DNA from: Mesorhizobium sp. INR15
GTDB lineage: Bacteria; Pseudomonadota; Alphaproteobacteria; Rhizobiales; Rhizobiaceae
NCBI RefSeq assembly: GCF_015500075.1
Contig: NZ_CP045496.1
Location: 1,736,001 to 1,800,000 of the forward strand
Direction: 5' to 3'
Length of the DNA: 64,000 nucleotides
In this document: positions 49,620-57,642 of the stretch, piece by piece
Position numbering within the stretch: position 1 is the stretch's first letter
How the letters are laid out: each line of letters opens with the position of its first letter
Notes under the pieces: model-generated
Told to the model about the DNA's origin: nothing
Database searches by the model: none
What the model saw: the letters and a program-made list of their open reading frames with translations, nothing else
Program-made: the position numbers and the translations under genes

Positions 49620-49673
49620 GATGGTTTCAAACAGAGTGATGGTTTCAAACAGAGCGATGGTTTCAATCAGAAC
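49620..49673. repeat. 18-bp tandem repeat, three copies
   Basis: Units at 49620-49637, 49638-49655 and 49656-49673 of the form GATGGTTTCAAACAGAGT, with one to four changes in the third. The repeat overlaps the 3' end of the Thr/Ser dehydratase gene: its stop lies in the third unit. In one other frame the repeat reads as hexapeptides (LFETI plus one residue). Confidence 0.75.
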
Positions 49674-50608
49674 GTAGCCGGGTTCGCATTCGCTCCGCAA
49701 ACCAGCACGGCCACCCGCTCGCCTGGTGCCGGCACATAGTGGCCCGACAGTATCGCCGCGAAAGCCGCCGCGCCGCCCGGCTCGGAGATGATCCGCACGC
49801 GGTTCCACAGCGCCTTCTGCGCGGCGATGATGTCGTCGTCGCTGACCAGGATGGAGCGCTCGACGAAGGCCTCGGCGATCGGGAACATCATTTCGCCGAC
49901 GCGCTTGGGCGCCAGTGAATCGGCGGCGATCCCTTCGGCCGGCGCGTCGACCGGATGGCCGGCCTCGAGAGCACGGTAAAGTGTCGGTGCGCCTTCTGGC
50001 TCGATGGCGATGATGCGGATGCGGCCGGCGAACCAGGCGGCGATGCCGCCAATCAGGCCGCCGCCGCCAACGGCCACCAGCAGCGTGTCGATGCCGGGCA
50101 GGTCGGCTTCGATCTCGAGGCCGAGCGTGCCCTGGCCGACCAGCGTTTCTTCCTGGTTGAAGGCGTGGATCCGCAGCGCGCCGGATTTCTCGGCGAAGTT
50201 CTCGCTGGCGGCCAGCGCCTCGGCATAGCGGGCGCCGCCGACGATCAGTTCGGCGCCATAGCTGCGGATGCGTTCCAGCTTGGCCGGCGGGCTCACCTCG
50301 GGAACGAAGATCGTCGCCTTGTGGCCAAGCCGCATCGCGGCATAGGCGACGGCGGCACCATGATTGCCGCCGGACGCGGCGACGACACCAGCCTTGGGCA
50401 CCGGCCTTTCCAGAAGATTGGTGAAGGCGCCACGCGCCTTGAACGAGCCGGAATGCTGCAGGCATTCGAGCTTGAGGTCGACGGCCAGCGGCGGGCGATC
50501 GAAATCGGCCATGTCGACGCGCAGTACCGGCGTGTGCCTGATATAGGGGCGGATGCGTGGTTCCATGGCGGCAATGCGTTCGCGTGTGACGGTGCTGCCC
50601 TGCGACAT
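49667..50608 (-). CDS. threonine/serine dehydratase (PLP-dependent)
   Basis: A 313-residue fold-type II PLP enzyme. The Schiff-base Lys is in SGSFKARGA (about residue 57), the phosphate-binding loop in SGGNHGAAVAYAA, and the Gly-rich VAVGGGGLIGG near 180. It deaminates threonine or serine; there is no C-terminal ACT domain, so it is not biosynthetic IlvA. The ATG is 50 bp from a divergent ArsR-family regulator, which probably controls it. The 3' end lies in an 18-bp tandem repeat. Confidence 0.88.
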   Translation of the reverse strand: MSQGSTVTRERIAAMEPRIRPYIRHTPVLRVDMADFDRPPLAVDLKLECLQHSGSFKARGAFTNLLERPVPKAGVVAASGGNHGAAVAYAAMRLGHKATIFVPEVSPPAKLERIRSYGAELIVGGARYAEALAASENFAEKSGALRIHAFNQEETLVGQGTLGLEIEADLPGIDTLLVAVGGGGLIGGIAAWFAGRIRIIAIEPEGAPTLYRALEAGHPVDAPAEGIAADSLAPKRVGEMMFPIAEAFVERSILVSDDDIIAAQKALWNRVRIISEPGGAAAFAAILSGHYVPAPGERVAVLVCGANANPATF

Positions 50609-50624
50609 GGAGATCTCCTCGGGA

Positions 50625-50652
50625 TTGACAGTAATTAGTAACTTGGCAAAAT
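50625..50652 (+). promoter_or_regulatory. predicted promoter of the ArsR gene at 50659
   Basis: TTGACA (50625-50630), 16 bp, CAAAAT (50647-50652). The start of transcription would fall at about 50659, the A of the ATG; no Shine-Dalgarno precedes it, so the mRNA may be leaderless. The TAATTA palindrome inside the spacer could be part of the regulator's operator. Confidence 0.45.
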
Positions 50653-50658
50653 GGCTAA

Positions 50659-50961
50659 ATGCAAGAGGTTGATGTCTTCAAGGCAATCGCCAATGAACGC
50701 AGGCTTCAGATCCTCGACTGGCTGAAGGATCCGCGTGCGCATTTCCCGGTCCAGGCGGATGGCGATCTGGTCGAGGACGGCGTTTGCGCGCAGTTGATCG
50801 CCGAAAAGCTCGGCGTCACGCAGGCGACGCTCTCAGAGCATATGCGTGTGCTCACGCAGGCCCGCCTGCTGCGAACCAAGCGCATCAAGCAGTGGACATT
50901 CTACCGCCGCGACGAAGACGGGATCGCCGACACAAGAGCGCTCATCCAGAGCAAGCTGTAG
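50659..50961 (+). CDS. ArsR-family transcriptional regulator
   Basis: A 100-residue winged-helix protein: FKAIANERRLQILDWLKDP, then LIAEKLGVTQATLSEHMRVLTQA as the recognition helix, and KRIKQWTFYRRDE as the wing. It lies divergent from the Thr/Ser dehydratase. A single Cys (GVCAQL) is present, not a classical metal site. It probably represses the dehydratase and itself. It converges on lysA with a 9-bp gap. Confidence 0.85.
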   Translation: MQEVDVFKAIANERRLQILDWLKDPRAHFPVQADGDLVEDGVCAQLIAEKLGVTQATLSEHMRVLTQARLLRTKRIKQWTFYRRDEDGIADTRALIQSKL

Positions 50962-50970
50962 CAGCGGCCT

Positions 50971-52239
50971 CTATGCCAGCCAGTCGGGCACCGAATCCAG
51001 CCCGATGAGTTCGTCATAGGTCAGGCGCGGGCGCACGACATGGAAGCGGTCGCCGTCGACCAGCACTTCCGGCACCAGCAGCCGCGTGTTGTAGGTGCCG
51101 GCCTGCACCGCGCCATAGGCGCCCGCGGTGGCGACGGCGATGAGGTCGCCAGCCTTCAGCCTGGGCAGGTCACGGTCGAGGCCGATATAGTCGCCGGTCT
51201 CGCAGACCTGGCCGACGACATCGACCATCATGCGTGGCGCGGCGGCCGGCGGCTGAACCACCGGGCGGATGTCGTGGAAGGCGTCATAGAGCGTCGGCCG
51301 GATCAGGTCGTTCATGGCGGCGTCGACAACGAGGAAATTCTTGGCGTCACCTTCTTTCACGAAGATCACTTCCGAGACCAGAATGCCGGCATTGCCGACA
51401 ATCAGCCGGCCCGGCTCGAACATCACCTTCAGCCCGAGCGCGGTGACGTGCTTCTTGACGATCCGCGCATAGGCGTCCGGCAAGGGCGGCGGATTGTTGT
51501 CGACGCGGTAGGGAATGCCGAGGCCGCCGCCGAGATCGACATGGTCGATGGCATGGCCATCCGCGCGCAGCGCGCCGACCAGTTCGACCAGCAACGCAAA
51601 AGCGTCGTCGAAGGGCTGCAACTCTGTGATCTGGCTGCCGATATGGGTGTCGATGCCGGTGATCTTGATGCCGGGAAGCAGTGCCGCGCGGGCATAGATC
51701 TGCCGCGCCTTCTGCCAGGGAACGCCGAACTTGTTCTCTGCCTTGCCGGTCGAAATCTTCTTGTGGGTCTTGGCGTCGACATCCGGATTGATGCGCAGCG
51801 AGATCGGCGCCACCTTGCCGAGCGCTGACGCACGGGCCGAGAGCAGTTCGAGTTCAGGCTCGGACTCGACGTTGAAGCAGAGGATACCTGCGTTGAGCGC
51901 GAAATCCATTTCGCGCGCAGTCTTGCCTACGCCCGAGAACAGGATCTTGTTGGCAGGAATGCCGGCGGCAAGCGCCCTGCGCAATTCGCCTTCCGACACC
52001 ACGTCGGCGCCGGCGCCCTGCTTGGCCAGGGTCCTGAGAACGGCCTGGTTGGAATTCGCCTTCATGGCGTAGCAGACCAGCGTATCAAGTCCGGCAAAAG
52101 CCTGGGCGAACACACGGTAGTGCCTGGTCAGCGTCGCCGTCGAATAGCAGTAGAAGGGCGTGCCGACGCTCGCCGCGATATCAGGTATCGCCACGTCCTC
52201 GGCATGCAGCACGCCGTCGCGGTAGTCGAAATGGTTCAC
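50971..52239 (-). CDS. lysA: diaminopimelate decarboxylase
   Basis: A 422-residue fold-type III PLP enzyme of the last step of lysine synthesis. The PLP-binding Lys lies in YAMKANSN (about residue 60), DLGGGLGIPY near 225, EPGRLIVGNAG near 280 and the catalytic Cys in VGQVCETGDYI near 345. The start is GTG 52239 (NHFDYRDGVL), the conserved rhizobial start; GTG 52266 would add nine residues. It follows lptM by 69 bp in the argH-lptM-lysA-TIGR02302 neighbourhood. Confidence 0.95.
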   Translation of the reverse strand: MNHFDYRDGVLHAEDVAIPDIAASVGTPFYCYSTATLTRHYRVFAQAFAGLDTLVCYAMKANSNQAVLRTLAKQGAGADVVSEGELRRALAAGIPANKILFSGVGKTAREMDFALNAGILCFNVESEPELELLSARASALGKVAPISLRINPDVDAKTHKKISTGKAENKFGVPWQKARQIYARAALLPGIKITGIDTHIGSQITELQPFDDAFALLVELVGALRADGHAIDHVDLGGGLGIPYRVDNNPPPLPDAYARIVKKHVTALGLKVMFEPGRLIVGNAGILVSEVIFVKEGDAKNFLVVDAAMNDLIRPTLYDAFHDIRPVVQPPAAAPRMMVDVVGQVCETGDYIGLDRDLPRLKAGDLIAVATAGAYGAVQAGTYNTRLLVPEVLVDGDRFHVVRPRLTYDELIGLDSVPDWLA

Positions 52240-52308
52240 GGGAGTGGTTCCGGAAAGTTGGAGCACGGCGAGATCGGGTTCGGAAGGACCAAACCCAGCC
52301 TCATCACC

Positions 52309-52515
52309 TTAGATCAGCGGGTCGAGAAGGAACTTCTTGTCCTCGACCGGTTTCTCCGGCTCCGGCGGTACTGGCTGATGGGCCTTCGAAGCGTCCTTGC
52401 GCGCCTGCACTGCAGCCTCGTAGGGCGTGTCGAGCGCGCCCCTTCTGCCGCAGGCCGAGACGGCCACAATCGCCGCCAGCAGCGTCAGCGTCACCAAAAT
52501 CCTGCTTCCGGTCAT
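52309..52515 (-). CDS. lptM: LptM-like small lipoprotein (LPS translocon maturation chaperone)
   Basis: A 68-residue lipoprotein. The signal peptide of 19 residues ends in the lipobox VSAC, and the mature start CGRRGALDTP is the LptM/YifL motif (CGxKGPL-type). E. coli LptM helps the LptD-LptE complex mature. The Pro/Glu/Lys-rich tail has no other motif. Start 52515 gives the signal peptide directly. It sits between argH and lysA, the usual place in proteobacteria. Confidence 0.87.
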   Translation of the reverse strand: MTGSRILVTLTLLAAIVAVSACGRRGALDTPYEAAVQARKDASKAHQPVPPEPEKPVEDKKFLLDPLI

Positions 52516-52585
52516 CGATCCATCCGTCCGAAACTTTTGTCCGCCGCCGCTTTTAGCCGAGTTCTCGGTGCATTGCACCCCGGCA

Positions 52586-53986
52586 TTAGGCCTTGGCCAG
52601 CCGCTTTTTCCAATAGCGGATCTGCTTCCTGACTTCCGACGGCGCGGTGCCGCCGAAACTCACCCGGCTCTTCACCGAATTCTGCACCGCCAGCACCGAA
52701 AAAATGTCGGCGGTGATGCCGGGATTGATCGACTGAAGGTCTTCCAGCGAAAGCTTCTCAAGGCCGACTTTTTTCCCTTCGGCCAGGGCCACGGCGCGGC
52801 CGGTGACATGGTGGGCCTCGCGGAACGGCAGGCCGAGCGTGCGCACCAGCCAATCGGCAAGGTCGGTGGCCGTCGCGTAGCCGTAACCGGCGGCCTTCTT
52901 CATCGCGGCAGCGTTGATCGTCATGTCCGAGACCATGCCGGTCATCGCCGCCAGCATCAGGTCAAGCGTCTCGGCGGCGTCGAATACCGATTCCTTGTCT
53001 TCCTGCATGTCCTTGCCATAGGTCAGCGGCATGCCCTTCATCACCGTCAGCAGGCCAACGAGGTGGCCGTTGACGCGTCCGGTCTTGCCGCGCACCAGTT
53101 CGGCGGCGTCGGGGTTCTTCTTCTGCGGCATGATCGACGAGCCGGTCGAGAAGGAGTCCGACAGCCTGACAAAGCCGAATTGTGGCGTCGACCAGATGAT
53201 GATCTCCTCGGCCAGCCGCGACAGATGCGTGGCGCAGATCGCGGCCATGCTGAGGAATTCGAGCGCGAAGTCGCGGTCTGAGACACTGTCCAGCGAGTTG
53301 CGCATCGGCTCGCGGAAGCCAAGCGCCTTGGCCGTCTGGTGGCGATCGATGGGGAAGCTGGTGCCGGCAAGAGCAGCGGCACCCAGCGGGCTCTCATCCA
53401 TGCGCTCGATGGCATCGCGGACCCGCGACAGGTCGCGGCCGAACATCTCGACATAGGCCATGCAGTGATGGCCGAAAGTGACGGGCTGTGCCGTTTGCAT
53501 ATGGGTAAAGCCCGGCATCACGGTTGCCGCATGCTCCTCGGCCCGCTCCAGGAACGCGGCGATCAGTCCCTTCAGCGCCTCCGCGACGCGGAAGCACTCG
53601 TCCTTCACCCAGAGCCTCAGGTCGACAGCGACCTGGTCGTTGCGCGAGCGGGCGGTATGCAGCCGGCCGGCGGCCGGGCCGATCAGGTCGGCGAGGCGGG
53701 CCTCGACATTCATGTGGATGTCTTCGAGCCTGGTCGAGAATTCGAAGGTGCCGGCCTCGATCTCTTTCAGAATCGTGTTCAGTCCGTGAGCGATTTTTTC
53801 TTGATCGGCCGCCGAAATAATGCCCGTTTGCGCCAGCATCTCGCTATGGGCGACCGAACCGCGGATATCCTGCGCGTAAAGTTTGCGGTCGAACGAGATG
53901 GACGCGTTGATCGCTTCCATGATCGCGGCCGGACCCGAGGCAAAACGTCCGCCCCACATCTGGTTGCTGGCCTTCTTGTCGCTCAT
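52586..53986 (-). CDS. argH: argininosuccinate lyase
   Basis: A 466-residue fumarase-superfamily enzyme that splits argininosuccinate to arginine and fumarate. The signature GSSIMPQKKNPD is near residue 280; other blocks are NDQVAVDLRLWV and GFTHMQTAQPVTF. Homotetrameric, cytoplasmic. Length is normal. It starts 36 bp from the divergent tlpA gene; promoters for both must overlap in this very short interval. Confidence 0.96.
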   Translation of the reverse strand: MSDKKASNQMWGGRFASGPAAIMEAINASISFDRKLYAQDIRGSVAHSEMLAQTGIISAADQEKIAHGLNTILKEIEAGTFEFSTRLEDIHMNVEARLADLIGPAAGRLHTARSRNDQVAVDLRLWVKDECFRVAEALKGLIAAFLERAEEHAATVMPGFTHMQTAQPVTFGHHCMAYVEMFGRDLSRVRDAIERMDESPLGAAALAGTSFPIDRHQTAKALGFREPMRNSLDSVSDRDFALEFLSMAAICATHLSRLAEEIIIWSTPQFGFVRLSDSFSTGSSIMPQKKNPDAAELVRGKTGRVNGHLVGLLTVMKGMPLTYGKDMQEDKESVFDAAETLDLMLAAMTGMVSDMTINAAAMKKAAGYGYATATDLADWLVRTLGLPFREAHHVTGRAVALAEGKKVGLEKLSLEDLQSINPGITADIFSVLAVQNSVKSRVSFGGTAPSEVRKQIRYWKKRLAKA

Positions 53987-54022
53987 CGCTATAACCCGTA
54001 TTTCGGAGCAGTTTTAAAGAAC

Positions 54023-54715
54023 ATGGCAGACGGTAATCGATTTTTCCCGGCCCCGCGCCTCATCCTTGCCGCCCTGGTGGCGGGCGTGCTGGCTGGCGCG
54101 GTCGCGGTATATGTCAGCGAGAGCCGGTCTGGCAACAAGGCGCCGCCTGCCTCGGTGGCGGTCGGCGACAGCAAGGACGATGTCGCCTGCGCCGCCAAGA
54201 GCGACCGTGCCAAGAAGATCGCGGCGGCGGCTACCGGCGAGGTTGCGGCACTTTTGCCGGCGGATCCGCCACAATCCCTCAGGAACCTCGCCTTCAACGG
54301 CCCTGACGGCAAGCCGATGACGCTTGCCGATCATGCCGGAAAGACTGTGCTGCTCAATCTGTGGGCGACGTGGTGCGCGCCATGCCGTGCCGAAATGCCG
54401 GCGCTCGACGCGCTGCAGAAAGAAAAGGGCAGCGACGCCTTTCAGGTCGTTGCCGTCAATGTTGATGCCGGTGACGACGTCAAGCCGAAGAAGTTCCTCA
54501 AGGACACGGGTGTCGAGGCGCTTGGCTACTACAGGGACTCGACCATGGCGCTGTTCAACAACCTCAAGACACGCGGCCTGGCGCTTGGTTTGCCCGTCAC
54601 CATGCTGGTCGACGGCGAGGGTTGCCTGATCGCCCATATGAATGGTCCGGCCGAATGGGCGGGGCCGGACGCCAAGCGGCTGGTCGAGGCGGCGCTGAAA
54701 CCGGAAGGCCGCTAG
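54023..54715 (+). CDS. tlpA: TlpA-family thiol:disulfide oxidoreductase
   Basis: A 230-residue protein with an N-terminal membrane anchor (about residues 10-32), a linker and a periplasmic thioredoxin domain bearing the active site WCAPC (near residue 117) in LLNLWATWCAPCRAEMP. Two further Cys (ACAAK near 57 and GCLIAH near 203) may form the extra disulfide seen in rhizobial TlpA. TlpA reduces cytochrome oxidase assembly factors such as ScoI. It is divergent from argH and its stop interlocks with the MHYT gene (CTAG). Confidence 0.9.
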   Translation: MADGNRFFPAPRLILAALVAGVLAGAVAVYVSESRSGNKAPPASVAVGDSKDDVACAAKSDRAKKIAAAATGEVAALLPADPPQSLRNLAFNGPDGKPMTLADHAGKTVLLNLWATWCAPCRAEMPALDALQKEKGSDAFQVVAVNVDAGDDVKPKKFLKDTGVEALGYYRDSTMALFNNLKTRGLALGLPVTMLVDGEGCLIAHMNGPAEWAGPDAKRLVEAALKPEGR

Positions 54716-57165
54716 GCCCGCTTCACGCTCAGCTCAGGCAACGGTGCGAAAGCCAGAACGCTTTTGCCACGGTGGCTGCCGGTGCCATTGCCGACCGCGG
54801 GTTGATTGATGACGCCGGTCAGTTCGCTGAACTCGCCGATCGGCCCTGGCCTGCCGATGTAGTATCCCTGGCCGATCTCGCAGGCCTCGGCGTCCAGGAA
54901 TTTCAGCTCGCCAAGCGTCTCGACCCCTTCCGCCAGAACCGGCAGACCGAGACCGCGCCCGAGTCCCAGCACGGCGCGCACGATCGCCGCGACCTGGCCG
55001 TTCTTGTCGACGGATTTGATGAATGAGCCGTCGATCTTGATCTTGTCGAAGGGGAAGGCGCGCAAGTTGGAGAGTGAGGAGTAGCCGGTCCCGAAATCGT
55101 CCATCGCCACGCGCACGCCCAAGGACTTTACCTGCCGCAAGGTGGCCAGCGCACGCGGCATATCCTTCACAAGCGCTGTTTCGGTGATCTCAAGTTCCAG
55201 CCTGCCTGGCGCCAAGCCGGAGTTCATCAGTGTTTCGTGCACCTTGCGGCTGAAATTCGGATTGTGAAGCTGCACCGCCGAGACATTGACGGCTATCGTT
55301 AGCGGGTTTTCCCAGCGGGCGGCCTCTTCGCAGGCGGCCGTCAGCACCCAATCGCCGATCTGGGCAATGGCGCCGCTGTCTTCAGCCACCGGGATGAATA
55401 TGCCTGGGGACACGTCGCCACGAACCGGATGCCGCCAGCGGATCAAGGCTTCGAAGCCCACCATCCTGCCGCTGCTGATCTCCTTCTGCGGCTGGTAGAC
55501 GAGGTAGAATTCCTTGCGCGCGACAGCCTGGCGCAGCTCGTGCTCCATGACCCGCTTGTCACGAGCCTCCGCGCCCATAGAGGCCTCGAAGTAGCGATAT
55601 GTGTCGCGGCCTTCGGTCTTGGCGCGGTAGAGCGCGGTGTCGGCATGGCTGATCAGGCTGGCCTGGTCGTCGGCATCCGATGGATAAAGCGCAATGCCCA
55701 TGCTGGCCGACACAAGACCGCCGCCGACCGACAGCCTGTTTTCCTCACGCATTGTGGTCAGAATGGCGTCGGCGATGCGGCCGGCCGCCAACGGGTCCGC
55801 CAGGTTCGGCGCGATGATGGCGAATTCGTCGCCACCCAGCCGGGCAACCATCTGCCCTGGACGAAGGACGCCGGCAGTACAGTGCGCAACCTTTTGCAGC
55901 ATGGCGTCACCCGCACCATGCCCATAGAGATCGTTGACCTCCTTGAACCGGTCGAGATCGAGCAGCAGAAGCGCAAGGTGGCCGCCTTTCCCCGACCGGC
56001 CTATCGCCGCGATTTCAGCTTCCAGCCGACCGGAAAAGCTGCGGCGGTTGGCAAGGCCGGTCAAGGGGTCGAAATGGGCAAGGCGCAGGATTTCCTGTTC
56101 CGCCTTCTTGCGCTCGCGGATGTCGCGGACGGCGATCACATTGTGAGGCTTGCCGCAGTAGTCGATGCTCCTGGCGATCAGCTCGACGGGAATGCTCGTG
56201 CCATCGCGCGCATGCAATTCGGCTTCACACGGCTCCTCGCCAAAGCTGGACATGTCGGACGCGACGCGCTCGTCGAAGAGGCCGCCAAGCTGCATGCCGT
56301 TCAGAATCCCGGTTGCCATGCCGGTCAGCTTCGCCATGCTTTCATTGGCGCTTACGATGCGGCTACCGTCGCAGACGATCAGCCCCTCCACGGCAGCATT
56401 GGCCAGACCATGCATGCGGTCGACCTCAAGCTTCTGCCGGCGGAAGCGCAGGTCGATCCAGAGTGCCGAGCCAGAGAGGATAAGGATCACCAAGCTGGCG
56501 ACCGCCACGGCGAAGGCCTGCGACGTGGGCTCGATCGTATATTGCGATATTTCTATCGAGGAATCGGGGAAGATCGAGACCGCGGCCATGCCGATGAAAT
56601 GCAAGGTGCAGATTGCCAGCGTCAACAGAACCGCGCCGCCCAGCGTCGCGGGCAAGGATGGACGACGCAGGACAACAACAAGCGCCAGAGCGGCAAGCAC
56701 AACCCCCGCCAGCAAGGACATCGCCACCAACAGCAGGTTCCATTCGATCCGGCCTTGCACCTCGAAAGCGGCCATGCCGATATAGTGCATTGCGGCAATG
56801 CCACCACCCAGGATGGCACCGCCGACGAGATGGTGATCGAGCCCGCCGCGCAAAGTCGCCACCCACATGCCAACAGCGGTCAGGACAACGGCGGCCGTGA
56901 GCGAGAGAACGGAGAGCTCCGGATTGTAAGCGTTGGGAATCCCCGGTGTGAACGCCAGCATGGCGATGAAGTGGGTCGCCCAGATGCCAAAGCCCGTCGA
57001 GGCCGCGGCTATCATCAGCCAGGTGAGCCGGTTTCTGCTTGTCGAACTGGCGATATGGTGAAGAAGATTGACGGCAGAAAAAGAAGAGATACCGCAGATC
57101 AACGCGGCGAGTGCCACCAGTCTCAGATCGTGTTGGTGTACGATGCAATTATAGACCGTCAGCAT
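54712..57165 (-). CDS. MHYT-PAS-GGDEF-EAL protein (diguanylate cyclase/phosphodiesterase)
   Basis: An 817-residue inner-membrane protein. The MHYT sensor (1 to ~245) has seven hydrophobic helices and three repeated motifs, THFIAM, MHYIGM and LHFIGM, thought to bind a metal and sense gas. A PAS domain follows (~255-370), then GGDEF (LGGDEFAII near 444, canonical, so the cyclase is probably active) and EAL (FEALIRWRHP near 571, ETALV, DDFGTGYSS, all intact). Both c-di-GMP activities look feasible. The stop interlocks with tlpA. Its 5' flank is the 477-bp gap upstream of ugpB. Confidence 0.95.
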   Translation of the reverse strand: MLTVYNCIVHQHDLRLVALAALICGISSFSAVNLLHHIASSTSRNRLTWLMIAAASTGFGIWATHFIAMLAFTPGIPNAYNPELSVLSLTAAVVLTAVGMWVATLRGGLDHHLVGGAILGGGIAAMHYIGMAAFEVQGRIEWNLLLVAMSLLAGVVLAALALVVVLRRPSLPATLGGAVLLTLAICTLHFIGMAAVSIFPDSSIEISQYTIEPTSQAFAVAVASLVILILSGSALWIDLRFRRQKLEVDRMHGLANAAVEGLIVCDGSRIVSANESMAKLTGMATGILNGMQLGGLFDERVASDMSSFGEEPCEAELHARDGTSIPVELIARSIDYCGKPHNVIAVRDIRERKKAEQEILRLAHFDPLTGLANRRSFSGRLEAEIAAIGRSGKGGHLALLLLDLDRFKEVNDLYGHGAGDAMLQKVAHCTAGVLRPGQMVARLGGDEFAIIAPNLADPLAAGRIADAILTTMREENRLSVGGGLVSASMGIALYPSDADDQASLISHADTALYRAKTEGRDTYRYFEASMGAEARDKRVMEHELRQAVARKEFYLVYQPQKEISSGRMVGFEALIRWRHPVRGDVSPGIFIPVAEDSGAIAQIGDWVLTAACEEAARWENPLTIAVNVSAVQLHNPNFSRKVHETLMNSGLAPGRLELEITETALVKDMPRALATLRQVKSLGVRVAMDDFGTGYSSLSNLRAFPFDKIKIDGSFIKSVDKNGQVAAIVRAVLGLGRGLGLPVLAEGVETLGELKFLDAEACEIGQGYYIGRPGPIGEFSELTGVINQPAVGNGTGSHRGKSVLAFAPLPELSVKRA

Positions 57166-57449
57166 CTTGTTTCACCGGATCTATGGAAAATAGACAAAGA
57201 AATATGATTCATTAGTGCTTGACCGTTGAAAGTTTGATTAAGTGCCTTGCAACCCTGGCGTGCTGTTCCGTAGCAAAGCGCGCGGTTAGGCTCGGGGTTG
57301 GCTATCGGGTGTCGCGCCGTCGTGGGGTTTGTCGCGCATCGTGTCCCGGCTAACGAATTGGATATGCGTCAGGGCGTGCCACCACGATTTCGGCCCGCCC
57401 TTTCGGTTCGATATTCACGGCAGTTCTTCCCGGCCTTTACGCCGCGGCA

Positions 57450-57475
57450 CGGCGCCCTAGGTACCTAGGGCGCCG
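57450..57475. promoter_or_regulatory. 26-bp perfect palindrome upstream of ugpB
   Basis: Thirteen bases from CGGCGCCCTAGGT are followed immediately by their exact complement. No loop is present, so this is a DNA palindrome rather than a simple hairpin, although RNA could fold with a short loop. No T run follows. A protein-binding site is the best guess; it is 168 bp from the ugpB ATG. Confidence 0.5.
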
Positions 57476-57549
57476 CCATAGCGGTTTCATTTGATGTACG
57501 CGAAAGCTATTCGCGAGGAGGGACCAGCCCGTCCGTGAGGGCGAAAAAG

Positions 57550-57567
57550 GCACAACATAACTGTCAC
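57550..57567 (+). promoter_or_regulatory. candidate PhoB box for ugpBAEC (one good half-site)
   Basis: ATAACTGTCAC (57557-57567) matches the second half of a Pho box (CTGTCA-type) at 76 bp before the ATG; the expected first half, 11 bp earlier, is poor. Known phosphate control of ugp genes supports the reading, but a single half is weak evidence. Confidence 0.35.
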
Positions 57568-57642
57568 ATACTTTCTCTAAGAGGCGGTCGGAGACCTCCG
57601 CAACGATCCTTGAAACGAACCACTCAACAGGGAATGAGATTG

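Larger units (their letters stand above)
57166..57642. other. 477-bp intergenic region between the MHYT gene and ugpB
   Basis: No credible gene is seen on either strand. It holds a 26-bp perfect palindrome (57450-57475) and a candidate Pho-box half-site (57561-57567). The divergent orientation means it must contain promoters for both the MHYT and the ugp genes; the AT-rich part at about 57180-57250 fits the MHYT-gene promoter, but no consensus -35/-10 pair is clear. Confidence 0.6.

Noticed and set aside
46830..49739. 969-codon open frame on the plus strand opposite the TIGR02302 gene
   Set aside because: It is a codon-bias shadow: the composition is Leu/His/Arg-rich and matches no family, while the minus strand has a clear TIGR02302 protein with membrane segments and a normal start.
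49551..50465. Alternative long frame over the Thr/Ser dehydratase gene, ending in repeated LFETI hexapeptides
   Set aside because: The residues are Arg-rich noise except for the translated tandem repeat; the dehydratase frame contains all PLP motifs.
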